NCBI GenBank assembly: GCA_963969345.1
Contig: OZ017770.1
Location: 3,729,246-3,793,245 of the forward strand
Direction: 5' to 3'
Source: Turbatrix aceti
Lineage: Eukaryota > Nematoda > Chromadorea > Rhabditida > Panagrolaimidae
Length of the DNA: 64,000 bases
In this document: piece by piece, positions 25,291 to 36,304 of the stretch
Numbering within the stretch: the first letter of the stretch is position 1
Layout of the letters: every line of letters starts with the position of its first letter
Program-made: the position numbers and the translations under genes
The notes under the pieces: generated by a model
The model's database searches: none
What the model was told of the DNA's origin: nothing
The model's input: the letters and a program-made list of their open reading frames with translations, nothing else

Positions 25291-25765
25291 AAAAATATTA
25301 TTGTTTTCCTTGCGTGTCTGCATTCTTATTTCTTATCAGTGGTCGAGGTATTTTACGTTTTGGGTAGTCATTTGAAATGCGATCATTGTTTTTACTTCAT
25401 CGTCCAGTTGCTTTTTTTCTGTGTATCTTTCTTACCAACTTTCGTGCTTATAATTTGAAGTCTGTCGTTTGAACATTATTATTTTTTTATATGTTTGCAC
25501 AAATAATGTTTTTTTATTAAAAAAATAATATTGATCTGGCAAGAACATGTGCAGAGGATGATTAAAAAAACGACTGTTCCCTAGGCAACGTTAGGAATAG
25601 ATTTTTTACTACAAACCGACTTCTTGGCGTTTTGTCCGGTAGCGTCTTTGCGTTCTCTCGTATTTATTGCTAGCTCTATTGCGTTTAGTTGGTGATGATA
25701 GTGCTGTTCACGTGTCGGGGCTGTGTTATTAAACGTTACCTTTTTTTTCAGGCAATTGCAAAACC

Positions 25766-27262
25766 ATGTTGAACCTGCGACGTATCACCCATCCTTCTGC
25801 ATTGTTCAAGCACGTATGTTTTTTAGCCGAACGTTGCAAAAAGAGAAAAAAAAATTTTTTTAGGTCGCTAAGCGCTTCAATGGCACGTCATCGGAGGCTC
25901 CGGCTGGCGAGCTTTCAGTGCTTTTCGAGGAAGTCGGACCGGCGCGTGTCATTACGCTCAACCGCCCGAAGGTTCTGAACGCCTTAAACCTGGACATGAT
26001 TCAGCTGATCTACCCACAGATGAGGGTAACTTGTCGCACATTTTTTTTTGCATTTTTTAGTATGACTTTTTTTAGAAATGGGAAGTTGATCTGAGCACTG
26101 GCTTCGTCCTTCTCAAAGGTGCCGGCGAAAAAGCATTCTGTGCTGGCGGGGATGTTCTTTGTAAGTTTTTCTCTCTTTTTCTTGGCTTTAACTTTTTGAC
26201 GTTACAGCCGTGACAGAGTCCTACAAGGAAGACGGCAAGGTTCACAAGGCCTTCTTCCTCGAGGAGTACTCGCTTAACCACCTAATTGGCAGCTACCGCT
26301 TTCCTGTCATCTCTTTCATCGACGGCATCACCATGGGCGGCGTGAGTCAAATAAATGTCAGGATGCATCATCTTTACAAGCTGTTTTCTTTTTTAGGGCT
26401 GTGGGCTCTCTGTGCATGGGACCTTCCGCGTGGCTACGGAGCGTACGCTCCTTGCCATGCCTGAGACGGCTCTCGGATTCTTCCCCGATGTCGGTGGCTC
26501 GTATTTCCTCCCTCGTCTCACCGGACAACTCGGTATTTTCCTCGCTCTGACGGGTCATCGTCTGACCGGCTCTGACGTTTTCCACTCTGGTATCGCGACT
26601 CACTACGTCAGTAAACCAGGCTTTTTGGAAGAAATTCATTTTTCTGGCATTTCAGGTGGAGTCTGCCAAACTTCCCGAGCTCGAGGACGCCCTGCGTTCC
26701 GTTGAAAAGAGCAAGACTGACAAGAACAACCTCAGCCGTCTCATCGCTTCGTTCCAGCCCAAAACCATTCCGGAGTTCACCTTGAGACCCCACATTGAGA
26801 CCATTGATCTCAATTTCCACGGAGCAACCATCGAGGATGTTCTCAAGCGCCTCGAAAAGCACGGAGATGAGTTCTCACTCCAGCAGCTTGCTATCCTCAA
26901 GAAACACGTAAGTTCTGTGAAGTACAATTTTTTTACAGATTTTTCTTTAGAGCCCAACGTCTCTCAAAGTCACGTTTGAGCAGATGAAGCGCGGAGCAGC
27001 CAGCAGCTTCGCTGACGTCTTCACCATGGAACACCGCATGACGCACCACTTCCTCGCAGCTCACGACTTCCACGAGGGTGTTCGTGCTAGTGAGTTTTTT
27101 ATGCCATTTTGTGGATTCCGCTGAACGGCATTTTTTTTAGTTCTGATCGATAAGGACCGCAACCCGAAGTGGAAGCCTGCCACGCTCGAAGAGGTCTGCG
27201 ATGAAACGGTTACGCAGTTCTTCCATGACGTCCCCAACGTTCATGACCTCATCTTGGTTTAA
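25766..27262 (+). CDS. hach-1: 3-hydroxyisobutyryl-CoA hydrolase, mitochondrial
   Basis: Eight exons: 25766-25813, 25864-26025, 26076-26160, 26208-26341, 26397-26606, 26656-26907, 26951-27089, 27141-27262; 383 residues, the usual length of HIBCH. The enzyme hydrolyses 3-hydroxyisobutyryl-CoA in valine breakdown. The N terminus ([16 protein letters not shown]) is basic and amphipathic, as in a mitochondrial import signal. The crotonase fold is evident: [25 protein letters not shown] (oxyanion-hole region), [15 protein letters not shown], and [21 protein letters not shown] with the Glu and Asp that carry out hydrolysis in the family. The C-terminal HIBCH-type region continues through [11 protein letters not shown]. 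elegans calls its homologue hach-1. The gene is convergent with the FTSJ1-like gene, 204 bases away. Confidence 0.95.
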
Positions 27263-27466
27263 GTCGAGTAAGCGGATACGACGTAACGTAGTGGAGTCCT
27301 CGACGACTTCGGATTTGCAATGCAATTTCCGGGGTTTATCAGTACATACTTTCTTTCATCTGTGTAGGACTGTCCCGACCATGATTATCCGACGGTTAAA
27401 GTAGTAAAAGTAACTTCTGTTTACCATTCGAGAAAAACGACCAATGTTTATTATCAAAAACAAAAT

Positions 27467-28804
27467 TTAAGCATCGTATTTAACACCGTACGACTGCTGT
27501 CTGTGTTCTAGCGAAATTTTGTACGCTGGGGCAATGGGCAATTGGATAGGCTCCATCTTCTGCGTGATATCGGCATCGACGAATGAATCGTCGTAGTTGG
27601 AATCAGCGTCGTACTCGTAATTCTCGCCACACGGAAGAAATTCGACGATCTTTGTTGCAGGCTGAGAGCATAGGGTTCGGAAGAAATCGGCGAACTCTGC
27701 AAGAAAAGAGCAGTTGTCATCTTTGTTTTGTTGTGATCAAACATGACACCGCGACTAAACAAAAAACATCGAGCATACACGACTCGACGTAGTGATGCCG
27801 CTGATAAAAAACTTTCTTCACTACGTCGAGTCGCGTATGCTCGATGTTTTTTTTGCTGTAATCTTTTTCCACCCGGTAAAAAATGTGCGACGCAAAAATT
27901 TGTAATTTGAAAAAAAGTTTACCGTTGAAGTCCTTGGATTGCATCGGGTTTTCTGCTTTCAAACGGAGTGCTACCAAATAGGCTTCTAAAAATGGACTGT
28001 TAATCCAAAACAAAAAATAATTTAAAGTTTACCGTTACTGCTATGACGACAAGTGCGCGGCTTCGTGATGACAACTTTTTCGAAGAACGACTGCAAAACG
28101 GTAGCGACCTGGTTGCAGGCATCACTGCGAAAGACCTGTAATGTGTAGAGCCATTTAGAAGATTTAGTGTTAATGCAAGTGAAAAAAAAACCTTAGCAAC
28201 AAAATTGCCCCCTGGCTTCAGGATAGCGAGAGCAATGATGGCAGAACTTTGACTAAGATCAATTTGAAAGCAAACTTCCTCGTAACATGTTCCAAGGGCT
28301 GAAAAAAAATCAATCACACTAAAAACAATAAAATTTGATGACATACTGTCCGGAGAGCCGTCGCTAACTACCAAGCCGACTTTCCCTTCAAAAAATTGAC
28401 AAATTTCCGAGACCAACGTTTCCTACAATAAAATAATGACGTAATTAATTGGGTATTATGATTGGGTACCTCTGTGATGTCTCGCTGCCAAAACTCAACA
28501 CCTTCGACCGGAGCGATCGGCTGGATGTCAATGCCTAGAACGCGATTCTTGTCGTCATCAGGCAGCATTCGGCGGACGAATTGAGTCATCCCACCCGGGC
28601 TTGCGCAGAGATCAACTGCGTGTTCTACTCCTGAAGAAACAAATACGTTTTTTATGCCTTAAAAGACAGATGTAAGTAAATACCGTTGAGGATGTCCAGC
28701 TTCTCGTGAATTTGTTTCAACTTGATAGCACTGCGAGTACGATAACCAAGCTGTTTGGCGATCGTGTAAAATACATCTCGTTTTTGACGTGGTACTAACC
28801 CCAT
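27467..28804 (-). CDS. FTSJ1/TRM7-type tRNA 2'-O-ribose methyltransferase
   Basis: Seven exons: 28684-28804, 28470-28630, 28347-28422, 28192-28298, 28033-28135, 27923-27985, 27467-27696; 286 residues. The enzyme methylates ribose in the anticodon loop of certain tRNAs using S-adenosylmethionine. Family features in order: RQKRDVFYTIAKQLGYRTRSA with the first K-D-K-E lysine, AVDLCASPGG (SAM motif I), DIQPIAPVEGV, SDGSPD (catalytic Asp), LKPGGNFVAKVF (catalytic Lys) and KPRTCRHSSNEAYL with the final Glu. The start ATG at 28804 matches the family start (MG..RQKRD). Donor GTTTTT after exon 4 is weak. The last intron (27697-27922) is 226 nt, four times the local norm, because it holds a long inverted repeat. 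The C-terminal tail is acidic and Tyr-rich, shorter than in human FTSJ1. Confidence 0.93.
27761..27852. repeat. Long intronic hairpin, 35-bp arms, 22-nt loop
   Basis: Bases 27761-27795 and 27818-27852 form an inverted repeat of 35 positions with a single mismatch (A opposite C near position 18 of the arm), closed by a 22-nt loop. It sits in the last intron of the FTSJ1-like gene. Size and shape are those of a pre-miRNA or a very short foldback (MITE-like) element. One arm begins with an A run and the other ends with a T run. Confidence 0.8.
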
Positions 28805-28935
28805 GCCTTTAAAATTTAAGTTTTTTATTTCATATGCCAACAACCATCATATTGTGAAAATATTTTTTTGGTTTATAACCACACCGGCAAGGAAACAAAC
28901 AGGTTGAAATAAGTTAATTTGCTTTATACAATGCA

Positions 28936-30044
28936 CTACAACTTAGTTGCAATTAAAAGGAGAAGCAGAAAAGCAGCGATGCCAGCCAGGATGATTATCA
29001 CAGGCATTTTTCGTTCTCGGCGATATTTATCTGCTTTCTGGACATGAGTGAGAGCAGACCGTATTTGTATGACTGATTGTTCGACGTTGTAGTCGATTCG
29101 ATCCAGGATAGTTCCCTGGTCAAGCACCAAAGCGGCGAGATCTTTGAACAGCGTGTTCAACTCCAGAATGCTTTTGCTGATCTTAATGACCTGAAAAAAT
29201 TGAAATTAAAAAATATTCCAACCAAAAATTATAATAAAAACGTGCCTCTTTTTCTCTTTCGCGGACAAGACTCTCGTTTTCCACGATCATTTGGAGCTGG
29301 TCAATGGTGAGCTCTTCTTCGGAATTGTTAGCCTGAATGCCATCAAAAATATCAAATGCATTTGACGTAGTACCCGAAGAAAGCAAGAAGGAGTCAATAT
29401 TCTTCTTGCGGGCATCAATCTGTCGGACGTAGTGGGATTGAGCGGCACGAAAATCATTCAGAAGATTGTTTAGCGTCAACAAAAACGATGCGACGACGTT
29501 TTCTCGCAGGGCTTTCAGACTCTCGCGTTTGACGGTGTCTGCATCTTGCAGCAACCTAAAATTCGATATATCAGAAGCATGTTTCGCGCATTGGTAATAA
29601 AACCAACCTAATAAGCTGGCGAACATGGGTAAAAATGGACGTCACCTCGGTAGTGAGATCCTTGATTTTCTCCTGTTCACCGACGGAAGCCTCATCGGAA
29701 AAGTCAGGCCTCTTCAAATGCTTTTGCTGGAGTTCTTTCAAATGCTGAGATCGTGTTTGAATTTTGCCGAGCTCAAAGGAAATCTCATCGATGAAATTCA
29801 CCCATGCAGGCGGCTCCACGGAAGCGGCAACTGTTTTTTCCTCATTTAACGATATAAGAGTGAACTTCTCGTCTGAAAAACCTCTCCAATGCCAAAGACA
29901 ACCAAGAAAACCAATATTACCTGCAAAGTCGTTGTACGCGTCGTTATTGAATGCGCGACTGTGGTGTGATCGATTACGCAGATATATGAAAACCTCGGTG
30001 ACATTACGAGACGTGAGGCAAGGCTGGACAGTCAGGGAACCCAT
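28936..30044 (-). CDS. syx-16: Syntaxin-16 (Qa-SNARE of the trans-Golgi network)
   Basis: Exons 29921-30044, 29608-29872, 29246-29555 and 28936-29190; 317 residues. The N-terminal FIYLRNRS and PPAWVNFIDEISFELGKI segments match the syntaxin-16/Tlg2 start. An Habc-type helical region follows, with QLQMIVENESLVREREKE leading into the SNARE helix (ILELNTLFKDLAALVLDQGTILDRIDYNVEQS, central Gln in DQGT) and a C-terminal membrane anchor (MPVIIILAGIAAFLLLLLIA). It should drive fusion of endosome-derived vesicles with the trans-Golgi network. The last intron (29191-29245) uses a GC donor (GAG/GCACGT): only this junction keeps the SNARE helix in register with the family. Intron 29873-29920 is 48 nt, stop-free and in frame. 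Confidence 0.93.
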
Positions 30045-32739
30045 ATCATTGGAAAAAACAGCACCACTGGAATTCCGCAGCCAACACGTTGCCGAAATTC
30101 ATCGTGGCTGCTAGCGAAGAAAATTTTAGTGAAAACTGAAAGTGCGCACGCTGCGGCTTTCAAGAAGAAAAAATTGGCTTCATCTTTGAAAATATTTGCA
30201 CAAGAGAGTGCCATATGTGGTTCAAATACACTTTGTTTGCTGTCATTTTTTAAATTAAAGGAATGGGATAGAAAACTTTAGCATCCATAAACAAGAAAAA
30301 AAGAAAAATGAGTTTCTATTCTTACTTCAAACCTATTTTGACTTGTATCTCAACGGGTGAAGCCGTTTGAAATATGGCTTATTACGATTCTGTGCAAAAA
30401 ATAACGACCGATTCACGTGACACTTTATTAATAAAATTAAACCGTTTGGAATAGCGTGAGACCCTGAAGCATGATCAGGGTCATGGACATGACGAGGTCG
30501 TATACACAAAAAAAAATATTCCAACTTACAAGGGTATTTTACTCAATGTAAAAAAAACAAACAATTTAACGGGTGATTTCAACCGAACGCTAACAAACAA
30601 TGACTAAAAAATGTTGTATCTTTTGACCAGTTTTTAGCTTTTTTGATCAAATTTTTGACTCCGGGCTTGATCATAATTTTTTGCCAGGCCAGGACAGCCC
30701 TTTCAAAGGCCCGCCGCAACTCTCCTTGCAATATAGTCTATTTTGGGCAATTTCAAGAATCTTAATCAGATTCTCAGTCAGTAAGATTCATGCTGCTCCT
30801 CTTTGTCGCAGCCTTACATTATTTTTGATACAGGTGTATTGTGAGATTCTCACGTAAGCGCGCCTATCCTTTTCCATATGGCTGTTACAAGACGTTACGA
30901 ACTTGTAACAAATATTTTTTTCATGCATGCAGCGACGTGCGTGTTACAAATCAAAAGCCCTCCTGTTTGTTTGAAAATTGACTTGGTTACAAAAAATATC
31001 TAAAAATATCATATAAATATCTTTGCAAGGCATCTCAAAACCAATATGAACCGCATTGCAAAAGCAATGAGAGTTGGGGAATTTTAAAACCTAAGCATGC
31101 TACTCTGAGCAATGAATGTGACTCAAAGTTACATATTACGGTACTGATTCCTGTTTTTTCATTTAAAAAAAGTGTTCACTGTTTCTTTCAGAAAAAATTA
31201 GTTTTTAACCTTTTTACTTTAATTTAAAAAATACAATTGTTTTATAACAGAAAACCATACAAATAAAATAAAATTTTAAAATCATGACTAATGTAAGAGG
31301 TATTTAAATGGAGGGGGAGTTGACAGGGTTCTTAATTTCGATAGAGCACTTCGATTTAAGTTTTTTTTTAAAGCAAAGTGTTGTATAAAAATTAATGCAA
31401 CATAATATTGTTCGCATTATTCAACAAAACTATATCTTTATAAAAAAATCAATATGGCACCAATCAGGGGGATCAATCTAGGAAATAGAAAATAGTTTAC
31501 TACTTCGTTGAAAGCTGTATTGTTTATGTCGTTTGAATGGCCTACAATCGAGTGAGTGCATTTCACTCTTTGACAACAAGGCTTGAATTTAGTATGTAGA
31601 CGCCCCTCTTTAAGCTCAGCTAATTTTAAAGTGTCGATATTAACACGAACAAGATATGGCTTAGCAACAAATATTATTGTGGCTAATATTTTCTTTTTCA
31701 TACGGCGCTTTGTTTTGCAACAGTTGTCGTCATCGCATCACATTACAAACCCTAAAATTTTGTCTGTGACCTTATACCTGATTTGTGTGCCCGCTCTCAT
31801 CAGATAGGTTCTTTTTTTTCTTTTCATCTCATTTTTTTGTTTGCGGCTTCCTCATGTGACACACCGATTGCGATCTACATACCCCCTTTGTCTGATTGTG
31901 ACTACTGGTCCTTAAAACAAATGGAATGCGTAACCCAATGTTTTTTTACTACATAGGATCACTTTTTTTTATCCAATTGGACGCGTGTCCTACAAGAAAA
32001 AAAAACGGAGCCCTCACTGCATGTCAAGGACACTATCGGCACGACAAGGCGTCCCGGTCTTCTATTGTTGTGTAAAGACATGCGCAGCTCGCTGGACTGC
32101 GCCGATCGAACACTGTTCGACGATTTTCATCGTTTTTGCAGCTGCATCTTTTGTTATGCATAACAATTGACATCGTAACTGTTTTTTTGGCAGCGTCTGG
32201 TGAGCCACTTTTTGCTTCTTTTTTTCTCCATTTTCGCTAAGACACTGATGTAACCCACCCCCCGTGCTGATCTGATGTAAACTTGAACGTAACACGTATT
32301 TCTTTTCAACATACTGCGGACTAACTAACTGACTGATCGATAGACGTATTTCTTGCTTAACCAAGTCTCTTCCCATGATGGATATTCCAAATAAAATTAA
32401 TTTATCTCTCCGGGTGAATTTTCCACGGCCTCTAATTAACTGTTTATATTTTTTTTGCTTTTTTTCCAATTGCTCAGTAAAATCGCTGTGTTTGGGGTGT
32501 GCCGGCCGCAACGCTTTTCTTTTTGTATCGAAGCATGCATGCTTTGCGGCTTTGTGATCATTTGGTTTGACCTTGCAATATCTCTGAATAGTTTAAGCCC
32601 GTTACAATTGCAGTTTTGTTCTTGTTCTTGTTCTTATTCTTTTGTTTACATTTTCTTCCCTTACACCGCGTTTGAGGATGACCATTGCTTGCGTCAGATC
32701 GACACTAACTATTTTTTTGATGTATAACGTGTATATACA
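30045..32739. other. Intergenic region, 2.7 kb
   Basis: Mostly AT-rich with no supported protein gene. It contains a U4-snRNA-like relic near 30700-30777 and a small palindromic patch at 30460-30496 (GACCCTGA/TCAGGGTC stem, then GTCATGGACATGAC). A TTCTTG microsatellite-like stretch lies near 32617-32641, shortly before the next gene. Confidence 0.5.
30699..30777 (+). ncRNA. Possible U4 snRNA-derived sequence (likely pseudogene)
   Basis: Reading left to right the segment has CCCGCC, then CTTGCAATATAGTC (30725-30738), then GGCAATTT and a small hairpin AGAATC/GATTCT. The 3' half of U4 snRNA, as I remember it, has the same blocks in the same order: CCCGCC, CTTGCAATATAGTC, GGCAATTTTTG (Sm site) and a terminal stem-loop. 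Here the Sm site is damaged (AATTTCAAG) and the 5' half that pairs with U6 is not recognisable. I therefore call it a decayed copy, with low certainty. Confidence 0.35.
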
Positions 32740-35417
32740 ATGCAAGCTGAGCAATCCTTTGTTTCAGGGTCAAAAGCGCGTTTGATGATTTATGGAACGC
32801 GGTCTTGCGGCCCTCTGGGTGTGGGATTTATCTGCGGCGTAATCCTGTGTTTTGCCCTGTCAACGGAATGGCTGTCATCGGTGTTGCCGATCAACATTGG
32901 AGGCTATACTTCTCTATCGTGCTCCAATAGTCTCGTCCAGGAACCAGTCAAGGAATTCATCGACGTCTCCGAGTCATGGCAGGTCAGGATTCTCAGTCCA
33001 TCATCTCGCCCTGGTATTAACAACGATAACTCAAAAGGAATAATCAGATCTCGTTTTGCTGCAACCGAGCTTGGAATTCGTGAAAAACTTATCGTAATCA
33101 TACTCGGCCAGTCATCCCTCAGTGTCGCTCTCAACGCTTCTATTGGACGTCACGTGCCTCGCATGCACCTTCTCATCGAGGAATCTCGCATCGACATCGA
33201 TATTAGTACGGCCGCAGACAATCTCACACCGTATCGGCCTAATGGTCAGCATGCTCACGTTCACCTACTCAACACAATTTTCAACAAAGTAATTCCGCTT
33301 CCGTTTAATTTCGATGTTTACATTTTTTTGTTTATAGTCAATGCACGAGCTTTACGACTGGTTTATCATCCTCCCGGATACAACTTACGTCAATCCATTC
33401 AGATTGAGGCGCTTTGTTCAACATCGGAATTTTCACAATCCTTTGGTCATCGGCATTCCAGATGGCAACGATAAGTGTTCTTTCTCAGCCGGAATACTCT
33501 TGTCTAATCCGGTCGTTCGTTCATTGGTTCAGTAAGTGGTAAAAAATGAAAAATTTGTTTGTTTATCCTTTTTTTAGACAGCGCCATGTCTGCACTTCAA
33601 TCGTTGCCAATTCAGACGAAAAAGCGCTCGAAACTTGCATTCACCGAGCAACGAATGTGACGTGCACTAAAGTATGTTCCTTTCTGTAATGCTAACTGAT
33701 TATTGTTATCTTAGGATGAAGATTATCAATGGTGGCGCACGGGGGATAATTCGGAAGGCGGCTCAGCGATTCATGACCGAATGCAGTGGTTCTCGTCTTC
33801 CCATGGCTTTAATTCGTCGATGACGGTATCAAAGCTCCTCTCTGACGCCGATGTCGTCGCTCTAAGCGATCACTTCATTGATGTCGAGTCGGATGAAATT
33901 GGAGCAGAAATCAGACAACTATCGGCTGAGCTCAAAGATGTTTCCAAGGTAATTCCAGGGAGCGGAACATGGCCTCTGGCAGTGCCTCCAGTCGGGCCTC
34001 CACCTGATCGCTATCAGGTAAGCACATGCGCATGAGTGCGAATGATTTATGGTCATTTTACAACTTTGTAGGTCGCATTTTGGGAGTACTTCACTGAAAA
34101 CCAAATTTTTAAAATTGAGTCAAATCAAAATGTGCATCCTTTGCTGGGTAACGATGCCCTCGACGTGCGGGAAGTCATCGCGGCTGCGAAAAATCTTCTG
34201 AGAGAAAAGCATCCGTCCGAAGAGTACATTCGCATGCGCAATGGCTACAGGATTTTTAATCCAATGAGAGGCATGGAGTACATTCTGGACCTACAGTACA
34301 AGACCCCAACCGATGACACACAGAACAGACGTGTCATTCTCTGTCGACCGATTCACGTGACTCAGCTCATTCCGCAGGTTGGAATGACACATGTCACAAA
34401 AAATGCAACAAACTTGTTTTTTCTTTTAGGTTCCATATGTCAAAGAAGATACAGATGTCACGCTTGTCGTACCCGTTGGCTCCATGGAAGAAGTCACCCC
34501 TACAAGAAATTTGCTCGTACGTCATTTGCGGATGTGCAAGTCTTCCGTTTCGCAAATTGACAGTCGACGAACCCGACTTGTGGTTGCCGTTCGAGGCATC
34601 AGCGCGTCGAGTGTCCGATTGCTGAGCAATGATCTCATCGAGTTGAAGAAAAGATGCAAATCCATGCAAACAGAAACCACACTTCTCCTGCTGAAGCCAA
34701 ACATTGATTTGACTGTTGAAATTGCCGCGATGGATGAAGCCATCGATCACTACGGTCAGCAGACGGTTTACGTTCTCCTCTCACCGTACGCAGACTACCA
34801 ACGGGAATTTCTGGATCGTATTCGGATTAATTCGATACGTCATTTCCAGGTAATTTGGTCTCCTGTGTCTTTGACCTTGTGCATACCCATCATTTCAGGT
34901 ATTTATGCCCATACCTTTTGCGGAGTTTTCGCCCAAAATCTTGCGTGCAGACAAAGTGCGGACTGCGACTTCACCAAACGCAACCAGAGTCTCTGAATCC
35001 CTGGGTGAGCGAATCAATCGTCTGAGCCGCGAAGCTCCCACCGATAACTTCAAGACCATCGCTGTCCACAAGAACAACGGAATCTTTGACACTAATGACT
35101 ACACCGTGATATCGATGTACGGCGTCGATTACGTCAACTACCGACCGCGTATCGTTCAGAAGATCTTCGAAGGCGAACTCGTCATCGACCTGTCTTCGCT
35201 CTTCATCGGTCAGTCAGGGATACACGTGCTTCGGGCCATCGAGCCTTCCCTCAAGCTGCGCTACCACCTGCGAAGCTGTCCAGCAGCGCTACCAAGTCTC
35301 GATTTTGCTCGCTGTTCACTTAGCCAGAAGCAAACCGTCGCCAACAAGGCTCAGCTTGCCAACGTCGTATTCGACGACTTGAAGGATCTCTCTGTCCTGC
35401 ATTCCCAGGTTGTGTGA
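32740..35417 (+). CDS. mig-22: Chondroitin polymerizing factor (MIG-22/CHPF-like)
   Basis: Seven exons: 32740-33288, 33338-33531, 33578-33671, 33715-34017, 34072-34377, 34430-34849, 34899-35417; 794 residues, the usual CHPF size. It is a Golgi type II membrane protein: a short cytosolic start is followed by the anchor LGVGFICGVILCFALSTEWL. Two glycosyltransferase-like domains follow: a Fringe-like one (YDWFIILPDTTYVNP region) and a C-terminal one (ADYQREFLDRIRI to FIGQSGIHVLRAIEP). Both metal-binding motifs that catalytic chondroitin synthases carry are missing: PDTT replaces D-D-D and PYAD replaces D-V-D. That pattern is typical of the partner subunit CHPF/MIG-22, which assists SQV-5/ChSy, rather than of the catalytic synthase. 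Several N-glycosylation sites (such as NAS, NVT) are present. Confidence 0.9.
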
Positions 35418-36304
35418 GTCATGGAACGTTTGACTGACCTCTCTCTACCCTGTGACTCTTCAATTCCTCTTAGTTATCCACGAAAGACTTTCCAGCTTTT
35501 TTTCTTACAATTTACGGGTGAAATTCGACCAATTTTTGAGAGTTTAATTAATCAATTTTCATTAACTTGCACAAGTAATAACTGGTCTAACTTTGTTATC
35601 ACCCAAAACAATGAAATAGTGCCTGGTTGCACTCCCCTATCCAAGATCATTTCCGGTTGTCATGTCAAGTTATTTTATACATTTTTAAAATTTGCTTAAC
35701 AATGGCACCGTCCTGGGTACAAAACGGCAAATGCGTGTATGTATCACAGATGCAAAATCGGTCTTACGTGTTATCCATCTTGCCCCTGCATTCCTCCCCC
35801 ATCCGATTTTGTTGAAAATAGCCATTGTTTGTGTCATAAGCCAAACGTGATTTGGGTGTTATTTTTAATAAAAACGCAATCTAAAGTTCGCGTCCAAATG
35901 CAAGCAATGGAGGCCACTAATTAGCAAAAGGTAATGAACGTGTATTGATGAATAATTGAAAAAATGCTACTAGTGGTGTCTTCACAAGTACTTGCGCGCT
36001 GCTACGCGTACACGCGTGCGCACTACGATCCAACGTTTAACACAGACAACAAAAAGAGACGCAAGCCATAGACGGACATACGTTTAAACGGCGTTGCGTT
36101 GTTCAGATGAATTCGCTCTAAAAGCCGCTGTAGAGACTAGAACGAAGCTGATGTGCGTCAAGTAAGTATTATTTGTACACCGGAACAAAACACGCTTTCA
36201 TGACATAAAGATTGAGTAAACGTCAACGTTTCGCTTTCTGCAAACAGCTAACGCTAGGGTTGTGTGTCGTCTAAGCCCTAGCGTGTTGTTAACCAGTCAT
36301 AATC
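35418..36304. other. Intergenic region upstream of the synergin gene
   Basis: It holds the 3' flank of mig-22 and the promoter of the next gene. A short GC-rich alternating purine-pyrimidine patch (GCGCGCTGCTACGCGTACACGCGTGCGC) lies near 35994-36021. A hairpin is just before the start codon at 36251-36284. No coding sequence is supported. Confidence 0.5.
36251..36284 (+). promoter_or_regulatory. Hairpin in the putative 5' UTR of the synergin gene
   Basis: ACGCTAGGG (36251-36259) pairs perfectly with CCCTAGCGT (36276-36284), leaving a 16-nt loop; the start codon lies 20 bases downstream at 36305. If the transcript starts upstream, the hairpin would be in the leader, where a GC-rich stem may slow scanning or bind a regulator. 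It may also be a bipartite DNA-binding site. Confidence 0.45.

Larger units (their letters stand above)
23946..25765. other. Intergenic region with a diverged direct duplication
   Basis: About 1.8 kb between same-strand genes. Its main content is two related segments of roughly 360 bases described separately. A long pyrimidine stretch ending TTTTTTTTCAG at about 25741-25751 lies 14 bases before the next start codon and looks like a splice acceptor for a 5' leader or a trans-spliced leader. Confidence 0.5.

Noticed and set aside
26607..26655. Donor at 26608 (A/GTAAAC) in the HIBCH gene
   Set aside because: The phase would not match exon 6; the GTCAGT donor at 26607 keeps [11 protein letters not shown] in frame.
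30460..30496. Two small adjacent palindromes (8-bp stem, then GTCATGGACATGAC)
   Set aside because: Noted, but too short and without context to support a separate feature; may be chance in 64 kb.
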